This document shows positions 6,790-13,979 of a DNA stretch of 28,089 bases, piece after piece. The translations under genes and the position numbers were made by a program. The stretch spans positions 1 to 28,089 of the IMG/VR virus record IMGVR_UViG_3300047440_000443, one strand, 5' to 3'. The notes beneath the pieces were generated by a model. It was not told the origin of the DNA, did no database searches, and saw only the letters and a program-made list of their open reading frames with translations. Source of the DNA: a virus. Position 1 is the first letter of the stretch, and each line of letters opens with the position of its first letter.

Positions 6790-8280
6790 TCACCCCCACG
6801 TGCTGCTCACCGGCCGCGCCTGCCGCCGGACCTCGACCGTCGGCCGCGGCGGCGCGACCGCCTGCGCCCACGTCAACACAAACCCGTCCGCGTCGTCCGG
6901 CGACGCCTCGCCGCGCTTCTGTAACGACTCCTTGCTCTCGATGACCACGCGCCCGCGGCGGTTGATGTGGAACCCCGGCACGCAGAGCTGATCACAGAGC
7001 GTGTCCTCGTCCGGCAACGTGCCGAGTAACAACCACTCTTTCGCACGTCCGTACATATAAGCGCGCATGTTCTCGAAGTGACTGTCCGGCGACGCGCCAC
7101 CGAAGTTCACCTCATAGACGTTGTCGTAGCCGAGCGCCTGGAGCCGCACGACAATCGGCGACCCGAACGCGCTATCGACGAACAGCGCCGCGAGCTGGTG
7201 CCCCGGCCGCCGGTCGCTCAGGAGCTCCGCGCAAATCCCGATCCGCTGCGACCGATCCGGGTCCGCCTCGCCGGGAATCCGAATCGGGGCCCGCGGGTTG
7301 CCGTCCAGCCCGCGCCGAAACCGGATCACGTTCCACGCCTTGCCGCCGCCGGAGACGTCGAACCCGGCCACGAGCGGCTCATCGTCCGCCGCCTTGAACG
7401 ACCGCTTGCGCGCCGCCTGCACCCGCAGCGTATCGATGTACTGGAGCTCCGACGCGCGCGGCGGCAGCCCGAGCACACGCACGCGCCACGTATCGCTGTC
7501 CTCGCCGTAATCCTGCAGAATCTGGTCAAGCAGCGCCTTGTTGGTGAACCGCGACAGCCGGGCATCGACGCGCCGATGGTTCCAGCGCCCGGCGACGTCG
7601 CCCTGGCACACGCGGTAGAAGTACCCCGTGTTGCGGACGAGCTGCCCCCACGCGAAAAACATCGGCTCGCCATCGGTCAAGCCGCCGGGGTCCGCCGTCG
7701 TCCAGATGCGGTCGTCCACTTCGCTCGCCTCGTCGAACAGGTACCACGACGTCGAGGTTTTCGCGTGCTGCCCGGCGAAGCTCTGCGCGTTCTCGGGCCG
7801 GCAGGTTTGCGGGATCAGCTTCCACGACGCCGGCCGCCAGACGGAGTAGATGCCGGTGGCCTGGATGTGGAACCAGTGCGCGGTGAGGCAGCGCCCGAGC
7901 CACGCGCAGATCGCCGCCCAGGTGCGCTCTTTGAGCTGCGTATTCGTCCCGGCCGTCACGGTGCCGATGCTGTCCGGCCGCGTCGAGAGAATGAACGCCG
8001 CGAGCATCCCGCCAAGGCTGCTCTTGCCGGTACCGTGACCGCTGCTTTCCGCCATGCGGATCGGCAGCACAGCGTCGTGCCCATTGAACCCACGGGCGCG
8101 AATCTCGGCGCCGAGCGATTCGAGAAACTCGCGCTGGATGGCGTCGGGGCCGGGTTCGTCGGCGAGCGGCGTGGCCGGCTCACCCCACGGAAAGCACTGC
8201 AGGACGAAGGCGAGCGGGTCGGCGTAGCAGGACGCGACGAGATCCTGCAGCGCCTCTTCGTCGGTCTGCGTGGCGGTCAT
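6790..8280 (-). CDS. terminase large subunit (TerL)
   Basis: 496 residues from ATG 8280, which overlaps the previous stop (ATGA); an upstream in-frame ATG (8340) lies inside the preceding gene and is rejected. TerL is the ATP-driven motor that cuts concatemeric DNA and pumps it through the portal. The ATPase domain shows Walker A GHGTGKSS (81-88) and Walker B YLFDEASE (180-187). The RNase H-like nuclease domain has acidic residues at expected places: D308 in AGFDVSG, D369 in LFVDSAFG and the SPDDADG cluster (460-466). Length is normal for the family. TerS lies three genes upstream and the portal downstream, so the packaging block is complete. Confidence 0.93.
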   Translation of the reverse strand: MTATQTDEEALQDLVASCYADPLAFVLQCFPWGEPATPLADEPGPDAIQREFLESLGAEIRARGFNGHDAVLPIRMAESSGHGTGKSSLGGMLAAFILSTRPDSIGTVTAGTNTQLKERTWAAICAWLGRCLTAHWFHIQATGIYSVWRPASWKLIPQTCRPENAQSFAGQHAKTSTSWYLFDEASEVDDRIWTTADPGGLTDGEPMFFAWGQLVRNTGYFYRVCQGDVAGRWNHRRVDARLSRFTNKALLDQILQDYGEDSDTWRVRVLGLPPRASELQYIDTLRVQAARKRSFKAADDEPLVAGFDVSGGGKAWNVIRFRRGLDGNPRAPIRIPGEADPDRSQRIGICAELLSDRRPGHQLAALFVDSAFGSPIVVRLQALGYDNVYEVNFGGASPDSHFENMRAYMYGRAKEWLLLGTLPDEDTLCDQLCVPGFHINRRGRVVIESKESLQKRGEASPDDADGFVLTWAQAVAPPRPTVEVRRQARPVSSTWG

Positions 8281-8477
8281 CGCTTCCCAGTTCGGTCGGA
8301 CAACGTCAGACGCGGATGGGCCTTCCGCCAATCCTTCCATTCACGCGCATCCATCACCGCGCCAATAACCTCGGTCCCTCGAGTAATGACTTGCCCGCCA
8401 CGGCGAGTTCCAGCCAATAGGATCAATTCTGTCCGTTCCGCATCCGTCAGCACACGCGCAAACCACTGCGTGATCAT
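8277..8477 (-). CDS. small hypothetical protein before TerL
   Basis: 66 residues from ATG 8477 (MITQWFARVLTDAERTELIL), coupled at both ends by ATGA overlaps. The N-terminal helix is followed by RRGGQVITRGTEVIGAVMDA, probably a short beta hairpin, and a basic C-terminus. Unlike its neighbours its codon use is less GC-biased. No family recognised. Confidence 0.75.
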   Translation of the reverse strand: MITQWFARVLTDAERTELILLAGTRRGGQVITRGTEVIGAVMDAREWKDWRKAHPRLTLSDRTGKR

Positions 8478-8797
8478 TTCGTCCCGTCCCACACCACGAC
8501 ATAGGTCCGCCCGCGAATCACCCGCTCCTGTCGCGGCGGCACGGCGGCGGCCTCGCGCGCCGCACACGCCGCCGCCACCTCGTCGGCCAGCGCCTGCCAG
8601 CACGCGGAACACAGACTCTCGCGGGTGTCCGCCGCCGCCCCGCAGCGCCGGCAGTGCCGCGTCGTCGGCGTCTGCGGCACGTAGCTGCCGAGCACCCGAT
8701 CGCACTGGCGGCAGAGCCATAGCGGCGACTGGCCCCACCGCACCCCGCAGTGCCGGCAGCGCGTGCGATTCTGCGACCAGCGGGGGGCCTCGGGCAT
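8474..8797 (-). CDS. zinc-ribbon protein with four CxxC knuckles
   Basis: 107 residues from ATG 8797, preceded by an AGGA about 7 nt away. Four CxxC pairs at C14/C17, C29/C32, C49/C52 and C63/C66 suggest two stacked zinc ribbons. A helix (70-85) and a basic C-terminus (ERVIRGRTYVVVWDGTK) follow. Zn-ribbon proteins of this size bind DNA, RNA or protein. Placement between the terminase subunits suggests a packaging accessory or HNH-like remnant, but no HNH residues are seen. Confidence 0.75.
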   Translation of the reverse strand: MPEAPRWSQNRTRCRHCGVRWGQSPLWLCRQCDRVLGSYVPQTPTTRHCRRCGAAADTRESLCSACWQALADEVAAACAAREAAAVPPRQERVIRGRTYVVVWDGTK

Positions 8798-8808
8798 ACT
8801 GGTCCTGC

Positions 8809-9042
8809 CTACGTCGGGGTAATCCAGAGCGCCTGTTTCGCGCGCCGCACGACGCCCACGCCCGTCAGATACGCTTTCGGCTGACACGCGCGCACGCCCT
8901 TGAACACCGTCTGGACCGGCACCGCGACATGCACCGCCGTCGCCACGCGCCACCGCCCGCGCCAGACGACGGCCCAGACGCGCGCATCAGCGCGATCGAG
9001 GCGGTCGACGCAGAGCAGGAAGGGAGCCGGCGCCGCGCTCAT
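8809..9042 (-). CDS. small hypothetical protein after TerS
   Basis: 77 residues from ATG 9042 (MSAAPAPFLLCVDRLDRADA), overlapping the TerS stop (ATGA). Mostly beta-strand-like with Trp and Val runs (VWAVVWRGRWRVATAVHVAV). No motif recognised. Confidence 0.7.
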   Translation of the reverse strand: MSAAPAPFLLCVDRLDRADARVWAVVWRGRWRVATAVHVAVPVQTVFKGVRACQPKAYLTGVGVVRRAKQALWITPT

Positions 9043-9593
9043 CTCGATCCCGCGCTGTTGCGTTCCGCCAGCAACTGCGCGCCCCGCTGCCGCGCCGCCG
9101 CAATCTTCTCCCCGAGCGTCACTTCACCGCTGACCTCGATCCGATCGACCAAGAGCGCGAAGTGCCGCGCCAGGTCGTTGAGCGCCCGCGTCTTGTCCCA
9201 GAACTTGACCTTGAGCACGCGGTCGACCTTGCCGTCGCCGGCCGTCGCGTTCTTCATGATGACTTCAAGGCTCGCAATCGACGCCGCGACCTCGGCCGGC
9301 AACTCGTGAATTGGGCGCAGATTCCCGTGCGCGTCGAGCAGGTCTTGGACGTTCGAGAAGCCGAGCCGGCGGTATTCCTCGAGGACGCGATCGGCGGTCA
9401 GCCCAGCCTTTTCGACTTTCTGCGCTTGCTGCCGTTGAATGACGGCCTGGATGTGAGCATTTGTGAGCAGGCGATAGCCCTGCTCTTTGGCGGCTTTCGG
9501 GCTGTAGCCGCAGCGGATCGCGGCCTGCGTGGCGTTCAAATCAACGAGATACTCCGCGACGAACCGCTGTTGTTTCGGGGTCAGGGCTTTCAC
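9039..9593 (-). CDS. terminase small subunit (TerS)
   Basis: 184 residues. The start chosen is GTG 9593 (encoding MKALTPKQQRFVAEYLVDLN), placed just after the GAGGAG at 9598-9603; a longer frame lacks such support. The N-terminus is the Terminase_2-type helix-turn-helix: LTPKQQRFVAEYLVDLNATQ, then AAIRCGYSPKAAKEQGYRLL. The middle holds the oligomerisation helices. TerS recognises the packaging site and activates TerL. Confidence 0.9.
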   Translation of the reverse strand: MKALTPKQQRFVAEYLVDLNATQAAIRCGYSPKAAKEQGYRLLTNAHIQAVIQRQQAQKVEKAGLTADRVLEEYRRLGFSNVQDLLDAHGNLRPIHELPAEVAASIASLEVIMKNATAGDGKVDRVLKVKFWDKTRALNDLARHFALLVDRIEVSGEVTLGEKIAAARQRGAQLLAERNSAGSR

Positions 9594-9594
9594 G

Positions 9595-9843
9595 TCACTC
9601 CTCGAGCTTCCTGAGAATGCCGCGGATCTCGTCGACACTCGGTAGCGCCGCGTCCATGCGCTGGCATTGCGCTTCGACTTCTTCCAGGCGGGCGGCGGCC
9701 TGCCAGCACGTATTCGCCCGGGCGGCCGCGCGGGCTTTCAGATCGTCGCGGTCGGTCGCCAACGCTTCCTCGTCGTGCCACTTCGCCACGCGGCGCAAGC
9801 GCTTCACCAGCACATCGGTCGGCTGCGGCACACGCTCGCTCAC
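9595..9843 (-). CDS. small helical protein before TerS
   Basis: 82 residues, GTG start at 9843 within a GTGA overlap. The sequence is helical and charged (DEEALATDRDDLKARAAARA, then RLEEVEAQCQRMD), probably a coiled coil. Its end supplies the Shine-Dalgarno for TerS. No family recognised. Confidence 0.75.
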   Translation of the reverse strand: MSERVPQPTDVLVKRLRRVAKWHDEEALATDRDDLKARAAARANTCWQAAARLEEVEAQCQRMDAALPSVDEIRGILRKLEE

Positions 9844-10070
9844 CGTCGATCCTTGGCTTCACTCACGCGCGCGGCGTACTCGGCGGCACTCTCGGCGCGC
9901 GCCCGTTTGAGCGTCGCGAGCAGCTGCGGCCGCACGGCGGCCGGCACCTGGCCCGCTAGCAGATCCAGTCCATCCTGATAACTCACGACCAGCCAATACG
10001 CGACGCGGCCCTCGGCGTGGAGCTCGTCACGACGGGCAGCCACGATGCGCGGGTCCGGCTTGATACGCAT
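9840..10070 (-). CDS. small hypothetical protein
   Basis: 76 residues starting at ATG 10070 (MRIKPDPRIVAARRDELHAE). An ATG at 10088 is in frame, but 10070 is preferred because it overlaps the stop of the 45-residue gene upstream (ATGA) and follows an AAGGG. Soluble, mainly helical, with a basic C-terminal helix (LKRARAESAAEYAARVSEAK). Function unknown. Confidence 0.75.
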   Translation of the reverse strand: MRIKPDPRIVAARRDELHAEGRVAYWLVVSYQDGLDLLAGQVPAAVRPQLLATLKRARAESAAEYAARVSEAKDRR

Positions 10071-10207
10071 CAGACCCTTGAGACCCATGAGACGCCTGAG
10101 ACGTCTCGCGGGCGGCGGCGTCCTCTCAACGCCGCAGGATTACCGCGCCACCAGGTCGCTTCCCGCGCCCGATGCCCGCCGCCGCCCGCGAAGGCTGGGA
10201 GGTCCAT
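10070..10207 (-). CDS. 45-residue protein with C-terminal VSx repeats
   Basis: A short frame from ATG 10207 to TGA 10070, with ATGA overlaps at both ends. It reads MDLPAFAGGGGHRAREATWW and ends DVSGVSWVSRV. The repeated VS codons come from a 9-bp tandem repeat that also contains the stop codon and runs into the next gene's start. Filling the gap exactly is the main support. The composition is Arg/Gly-rich and no function can be given. Confidence 0.5.
   Translation of the reverse strand: MDLPAFAGGGGHRAREATWWRGNPAALRGRRRPRDVSGVSWVSRV
10071..10106. repeat. 9-bp tandem repeat across a gene junction
   Basis: Four units of 9 bp on the plus strand: cagaccctt, gagacccat, gagacgcct, gagacgtct. They encode the (V-S-x) repeat at the end of the 45-residue protein and stop just at the start of the next gene. 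Confidence 0.7.
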
Positions 10208-10428
10208 CAGGGTTGCTCATCGAGATCGAACAGCGGCAATTCGCCCGCGTCCCGCGCCGCGGAGCGCATCCGCCCCATCAGCCCGTCGGCCTCCTCCTGC
10301 AGTTCCTTGACGTGCGCCTTCGCAAGCGCAATGTCGCCCAGCTTGATCGCCAGTTGCCGCTCGAGCGTGGCAATCTGGCTGAAGCGCCGGGCCGCGCGTT
10401 CCTGCGTGATATTGCTGGTGCGACTCAT
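10207..10428 (-). CDS. small coiled-coil protein
   Basis: 73 residues from ATG 10428 (MSRTSNITQERAARRFSQIA). A long helix with heptad-like spacing covers about 8-58, then comes an acidic tail (GELPLFDLDEQP). Both ends are coupled by ATGA overlaps. It looks like a partner of the next coiled-coil protein (10425-10646). No family recognised. Confidence 0.75.
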   Translation of the reverse strand: MSRTSNITQERAARRFSQIATLERQLAIKLGDIALAKAHVKELQEEADGLMGRMRSAARDAGELPLFDLDEQP

Positions 10429-10646
10429 TCGGCCACTCCCTTCCTGCGTTCGACCTCGGCCGCGAGATCGCGTTGGACTTCGAGGACGCGCAGCATCTTC
10501 TCGTCGGTCTCCTCAATGTCGCGGGTCGCCGCCTGGACGCGGTCCAAGGAGTGCTCGCGTTGCACGACGAAGAGCGCCCGCAGCCGCTCCAAACTGGCGA
10601 TGAGGTCGCGTAATTCGTCCGCGTGCTGCTGCTGCAGGGGGGTCAT
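10425..10646 (-). CDS. small coiled-coil protein
   Basis: 73 residues from ATG 10646 (MTPLQQQHADELRDLIASLE), helical almost throughout, with a basic end (VERRKGVAE). The ATG overlaps the RusA stop. Neighbouring genes of similar size and make-up suggest a two-part helical complex; this is inference. Confidence 0.75.
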   Translation of the reverse strand: MTPLQQQHADELRDLIASLERLRALFVVQREHSLDRVQAATRDIEETDEKMLRVLEVQRDLAAEVERRKGVAE

Positions 10647-11143
10647 GGCAGGGCCTCCGCGAACAAGGGCAGCGGCAGCGGCGCCGCCGGCACGCGCAGC
10701 GGCTGCACGCCGGCCGTCGCCTCGACCCGCACGTCCACCCGTGGCGCTTCACCCAGCCCCGCGTAGAACTTGCCGACCACGGCTTCGACGACCTGCGCAT
10801 CGTCGCCGTAGACGACCTGGCTGAGCGCGTCCCCGATGCACCGGGTCAGCTTGTCCAAGTCCGGCGCGGTCAAATGCGCCACGGGGCGGCGCTTCGGGAG
10901 CGACTTGGGCCGCGGCAGGTAGAACCCGACCGTGAGCCGCACGGGGCTCGCGTAGAGGACCGCCTGCTGCTCGAGCGGCACCGCGTGCAGCGCGTGGCTG
11001 GCGCCCTCGGCGACGAGCTGCTGCCACGACTTCACGTTGCGGTTGCTCTCGGTGACGATCGGAAACTTCATGCCGCGGCCGAGGAACGGCTTCATGTTGC
11101 CTTTCGGCTTCGCGACGCCGTAGACCGTGAACGCGAGCGTCAT
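10643..11143 (-). CDS. RusA-family Holliday junction resolvase
   Basis: 166 residues from ATG 11143, overlapping the previous stop. The RusA signature is clear: an early strand with GVAKPKGNMKPFLGRG, the acidic motif PDLDKLTRCIGDALSQVVYG (94-113) and D114/D115. These aspartates bind metal in RusA. The enzyme cuts four-way junctions and can debranch concatemers before packaging. It works naturally with the RecT/exonuclease pair at 16810-18332. Slightly longer than E. coli RusA (about 120) owing to a Pro-rich C-terminus. Confidence 0.9.
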   Translation of the reverse strand: MTLAFTVYGVAKPKGNMKPFLGRGMKFPIVTESNRNVKSWQQLVAEGASHALHAVPLEQQAVLYASPVRLTVGFYLPRPKSLPKRRPVAHLTAPDLDKLTRCIGDALSQVVYGDDAQVVEAVVGKFYAGLGEAPRVDVRVEATAGVQPLRVPAAPLPLPLFAEALP

Positions 11144-12186
11144 CAGAGCCGCGTCCCATCCGGCCGGCGACCGCCGTTGCCGTAGCCCATCACGGTCATC
11201 AGGCCCGGCGCGTTGCCGCACTCGAAGCCCTTGAGGTTCCCAATGTCTTCCGTCGCTAATCGGCCATCGCCGTCGTAGCCGTTTGCGAACTGGTTGGTCG
11301 CGATCGTCTCCCAGACGGTGACGTCGATCGGATGGCCGCGCCCGCTGTCGCTCAGTCCCCACAGCCCGCCGGGCGCCAGCCGGTCGAGACAATCCGTCGT
11401 CCTCGCCGCCATCATGCCCGCCGTCCAGGCGGGATCGCACTGATAGAGCACGCCGTCGACTTTGCCAAAGTTGGCGCGCCAGAAGTCCGTGGGGGTCTCG
11501 TCGTTCGGTTGCCAGCTGATGTAGTGCGGGAAGAAGTGCAGCATGATGCGGCAGCGTGTCCCGATCAGCGCCGCGTCGTGATCGATCATCGCGCGCACGA
11601 TCTCGGGCGACCAGTGATTCATTTCCCACGCGGGCGATTCGATCTGCATCGCGCCCTCGGCCAGCAGCCGTTCGATGAGCGCATCGGGCGCGCTGAGATC
11701 CGGCGGCGTTGGCGTGTAGTACTTGCTGCGCATCAGGTGATGCACGTTCAGCCCGGCCTCGCGGCAGCGCACGCTCATCGAGACGTAGTCGTCCTCGCTC
11801 GTGGCGAACGCGAACGAGTCCTGCGGCGAGATGGAAATGTGCGTGTACCCGTAGTCGCGGTGCAGGCGCAGGATCACGGCTTCCCAGTCGCGGCCGTAGC
11901 GATCGAGGAAGTAGGTTAAGACCCGATTCTGCGCGGGTCCGCTGGCCCCGCCAGGCACCGCCGGCAGGCCGGGCACCGTCAGCCCCCACGCATCGCCGCG
12001 CCACCAGCGCACGTCCGCCGTAGCTGGGGGTTCGGCGCGCAGCTCGGTGTAGACCGGCAGCGGCGCACCCGTCTCCGCGTCCGTCGTCTGCGTGTCGAAC
12101 GGCGGCAACGGCGGCCGCACGACGATCACGGGCGGCGGCGGCTCGATCACGGACGACAGGAACGGCCAGGTCGCGGCGTAGCTCAT
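11143..12186 (-). CDS. putative TIM-barrel protein, glycosidase-like
   Basis: 347 residues from ATG 12186 (overlaps the previous stop). A Pro-rich start (to about 35) is followed by WRGDAWGLTVPGLPAVPGG and then what looks like alternating strands and helices: YTHISISPQ, AGLNVHHLM, QIESPAWEMNHW, RIMLHFFPHYISW, VDGVLYQCDPAW, LWGLSDSG and VTVWETIATNQF. It ends with VMGYGNGGRRPDGT. The pattern suggests a beta/alpha barrel, with glutamates in PAWEMNHW and VTVWETI as candidate catalytic acids. Similar barrels act on glycans. No family was identified with certainty. Such a protein would be expected with tail genes, yet it lies next to RusA. Confidence 0.55.
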   Translation of the reverse strand: MSYAATWPFLSSVIEPPPPVIVVRPPLPPFDTQTTDAETGAPLPVYTELRAEPPATADVRWWRGDAWGLTVPGLPAVPGGASGPAQNRVLTYFLDRYGRDWEAVILRLHRDYGYTHISISPQDSFAFATSEDDYVSMSVRCREAGLNVHHLMRSKYYTPTPPDLSAPDALIERLLAEGAMQIESPAWEMNHWSPEIVRAMIDHDAALIGTRCRIMLHFFPHYISWQPNDETPTDFWRANFGKVDGVLYQCDPAWTAGMMAARTTDCLDRLAPGGLWGLSDSGRGHPIDVTVWETIATNQFANGYDGDGRLATEDIGNLKGFECGNAPGLMTVMGYGNGGRRPDGTRL

Positions 12187-12404
12187 CGCGGCAATCCCTC
12201 TCCGACATACTCAAATTTGCGCTCGAATGCTGCGCGCGGCATGTAGCAGCACCGAACGGTCCCCGCCCATTCAGGCTCGACACGTAATGGGATGTAGGCG
12301 ACCGCTTCTTCGCCACTCGTGTGTTCACGCATTAAGAGCAGGAATTGATAAAACATTCCCACCCCGGTGTGACCGTCGATCTTTCTGTAAACGCCTGTTC
12401 TCAT
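12183..12404 (-). CDS. small hypothetical protein, DUF1653-like
   Basis: 73 residues from ATG 12404 (MRTGVYRKIDGHTGVGMFYQ), AGGTTGAG just before the start. The strand pattern, with VAYIPLRVEPEWAGTVRCCY and then MPRAAFERKFEYVGE, resembles small SH3-like DUF1653 proteins, but the match is weak. Stop overlaps the next gene. Confidence 0.65.
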   Translation of the reverse strand: MRTGVYRKIDGHTGVGMFYQFLLLMREHTSGEEAVAYIPLRVEPEWAGTVRCCYMPRAAFERKFEYVGEGLPR

Positions 12405-12422
12405 GGCTCAACCTGCGGGCGG

Positions 12423-12472
12423 CTACTCGTTCGGGATCACGTCAAGAACGGCCAGGCGGCGGCGTAGGTCAT
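12423..12472 (-). pseudogene. remnant: start of one gene joined to the end of another
   Basis: At 12472 an ATG overlapping the previous stop opens MTYAAAWPFLT and then stops. The same 5' sequence opens the gene at 12186 (MSYAATWPFL). The 3' part, in another frame, encodes VIPNE and a stop, matching the end of the gene at 12949 (TIPNE, stop). The join lies at GCCGTTC, which also occurs near the end of the 12949 gene. This looks like a gene copy deleted internally through a short direct repeat. Confidence 0.5.
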
Positions 12473-12933
12473 TCGGACGCCTCGACCACGACCTGCTCTT
12501 TGAGTAGTTCGACTGTATTTTGAAACGCTCTCTCGAGGAGTTCCGGCCCGAGCTTGAGCGGATAGACGCTGCCGCTGCGCGCCATGCCCGCCATGACGCA
12601 ATCGGCGATGTAATCGAGCACGTCGATCAGATTCACATCGACCGGCGTCCCGTCGGGTTGTTCGAGATGATGACGGTTCAGTTTCCGGTGTCGGTCCCAC
12701 CACCCCGTTTGCGCGAAGCCCGTTACGAAATCCGCATGGAAGCCATCGATGTCCGTCAACTTGTCAGGATCGTGATTCGCCTGCGCCTCCGCGATGGCGT
12801 CGATGAAGAAGTCGAGCGCCCGTCGCACATCGCGGATGTGTTGATCCGAGCTCTCGTAGAGCGTGTCTTTCGTGACGTTCGCAAAGTCGCACGTCCGCGT
12901 GTCGGCAGTCGGAGAAGGCCTGATAGAGATCAT
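12469..12933 (-). CDS. conserved phage protein, DUF5662-like (His-rich)
   Basis: 154 residues from ATG 12933 with a strong AAGGGAG 6 nt upstream. It contains a histidine pattern ANHDPDKL, GFHADF and HRKLNRHHLEQ, then the conserved-looking segment LIDVLDYIADCVMAGMARSG. This resembles short helical DUF5662-type phage proteins, possibly metal-binding with an HD-like core. The name is from memory of the pattern and is tentative. No reaction can be assigned. Confidence 0.65.
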   Translation of the reverse strand: MISIRPSPTADTRTCDFANVTKDTLYESSDQHIRDVRRALDFFIDAIAEAQANHDPDKLTDIDGFHADFVTGFAQTGWWDRHRKLNRHHLEQPDGTPVDVNLIDVLDYIADCVMAGMARSGSVYPLKLGPELLERAFQNTVELLKEQVVVEASE

Positions 12934-12948
12934 TTCTGGCTCCCTTGG

Positions 12949-13374
12949 TCACTCGTTCGGGATCGTCTCGGTGAACGGCACCAGATACACGTTCCCGGCG
13001 CGGCCCAGCGGCGCGAAGATGATCCGGTCTGCCCGCTTCAGTCCGGTTTCGTAGGGCCCTTGACTGTCCGGCGGCCGCGTCTCGACCGTCCCGTCCGGCT
13101 GCACCGACAGCACCGTGTCCGCGCCGACCGGATACGTCACCGTCACGAGGTCCCCGTCGAGGATGTTGATCTGGTGCGGGCCAATCGCGACGACGTCGAG
13201 CATGATCGGCGCGTCCTCGTCGGCATCCGCTGTCGCCGCACTCGGGCGTAACGCGGCGCGAATCGCGGCCGCCAGCACCGTGCCGACAGGGTGCGCCTGC
13301 GCGGGGTCATAAGGCACGGTCACGACGACGGCGATCACGGACGGGCGCGGGCAGCGGGTAGGTCGCGAATCCAT
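12949..13374 (-). CDS. hypothetical protein
   Basis: 141 residues from ATG 13374, 7 nt after AAAGGA. Residues 13-141 look like a beta-rich domain (DVVAIGPHQINILDGDLVTV, GNVYLVPFTETIPNE). The first 12 residues (MDSRPTRCPRPS) are unlike the rest. In another frame the same bases read FATYPLPAP, resembling ATWPFLSS of the gene at 12186. This suggests an indel near the 5' end with use of a new start. Confidence 0.7.
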   Translation of the reverse strand: MDSRPTRCPRPSVIAVVVTVPYDPAQAHPVGTVLAAAIRAALRPSAATADADEDAPIMLDVVAIGPHQINILDGDLVTVTYPVGADTVLSVQPDGTVETRPPDSQGPYETGLKRADRIIFAPLGRAGNVYLVPFTETIPNE

Positions 13375-13386
13375 TCAACGGTCCTT

Positions 13387-13770
13387 TCACTTCAGGCCCA
13401 CGAGGATCGACGATGGTGTGGGGAGTTCCACATCGGTCGGGCGCCACCAATGCAGCGTGTGCGGGTGGTTGTTCACATACTCGGACTCGCGCGGATAGAA
13501 CTGCACGCACACATCCTCGGCATCCCAGAACTGCTGCTTTACGAACGCCATTTCTTTCCACGTCGGCGTGCGCTGTTGCTCGCCGAATGGGCGATAGGCG
13601 TGGACGCTGACGTGTTCCCAGCCCTCGCCATCGCTGGCGATAATCGCCAGCATCCAGCCTGATTCCGGCGACGGCAGGCGAAAGGCACCGTTGTTGCCAT
13701 CCGCTGCTGTCGTCTCCAGGCCGTGCATGGCATCCAGCCAGCGCGCCGATTCAGGCACATGGAAACTCAC
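13387..13770 (-). CDS. DUF7694 domain protein
   Basis: 127 residues from ATG 13770 (ATGA overlap). The C-terminal half fits the DUF7694 pattern: WEHVSVHAYRPF, PTWKEMAFVKQQFWDAEDVC, VQFYPRESEYVNNHPHTLHW, then RPTDVELPTPSSILVG. The family is common in phages and prophages and has no known activity. The conserved Trp, His and Tyr residues suggest a binding pocket. Confidence 0.8.
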   Translation of the reverse strand: MSFHVPESARWLDAMHGLETTAADGNNGAFRLPSPESGWMLAIIASDGEGWEHVSVHAYRPFGEQQRTPTWKEMAFVKQQFWDAEDVCVQFYPRESEYVNNHPHTLHWWRPTDVELPTPSSILVGLK

Positions 13771-13976
13771 GATCGCCTCGCCATCGTCAGCACCCGCGAC
13801 ACCGCCGCGCCCGTCTCGACCGCGGACGCCCGCTGCCGGATCCGTTCCGCCGCCTCGCGCCGCGTCTTCATCTTCACCGGCAAGGTTTCATCCGCGCGGT
13901 CATAGCGCACCCGCGGCGGCACGATCAACGTGTCGATCAGCGCGTCGCCTTTGTGCCAGCGGCCAAACAGTCCCAT
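13767..13976 (-). CDS. small basic hypothetical protein
   Basis: 69 residues from ATG 13976 (MGLFGRWHKGDALIDTLIVP), Arg-rich C-terminal helix (KMKTRREAAERIRQRASAVE). Lies 3 nt after the previous stop and overlaps the DUF7694 start. Could bind nucleic acid; no family recognised. Confidence 0.7.
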   Translation of the reverse strand: MGLFGRWHKGDALIDTLIVPPRVRYDRADETLPVKMKTRREAAERIRQRASAVETGAAVSRVLTMARRS

Positions 13977-13979
13977 GCG

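Noticed and set aside
8474-8797. HNH endonuclease next to the terminase
   Set aside because: The CxxC pairs are present but no His-Asn-His motif could be found.
7078-9309. 743-codon plus-strand open frame
   Set aside because: It lies antisense to TerL and its neighbours and has Arg/Pro/Ala-rich composition typical of GC-rich shadow frames.
10643-12328. 561-codon minus-strand frame as one fusion protein
   Set aside because: Only the last 166 codons (RusA) look coding. The rest is a shadow of the gene at 11143-12186, and the RusA ATG overlaps that gene's stop.
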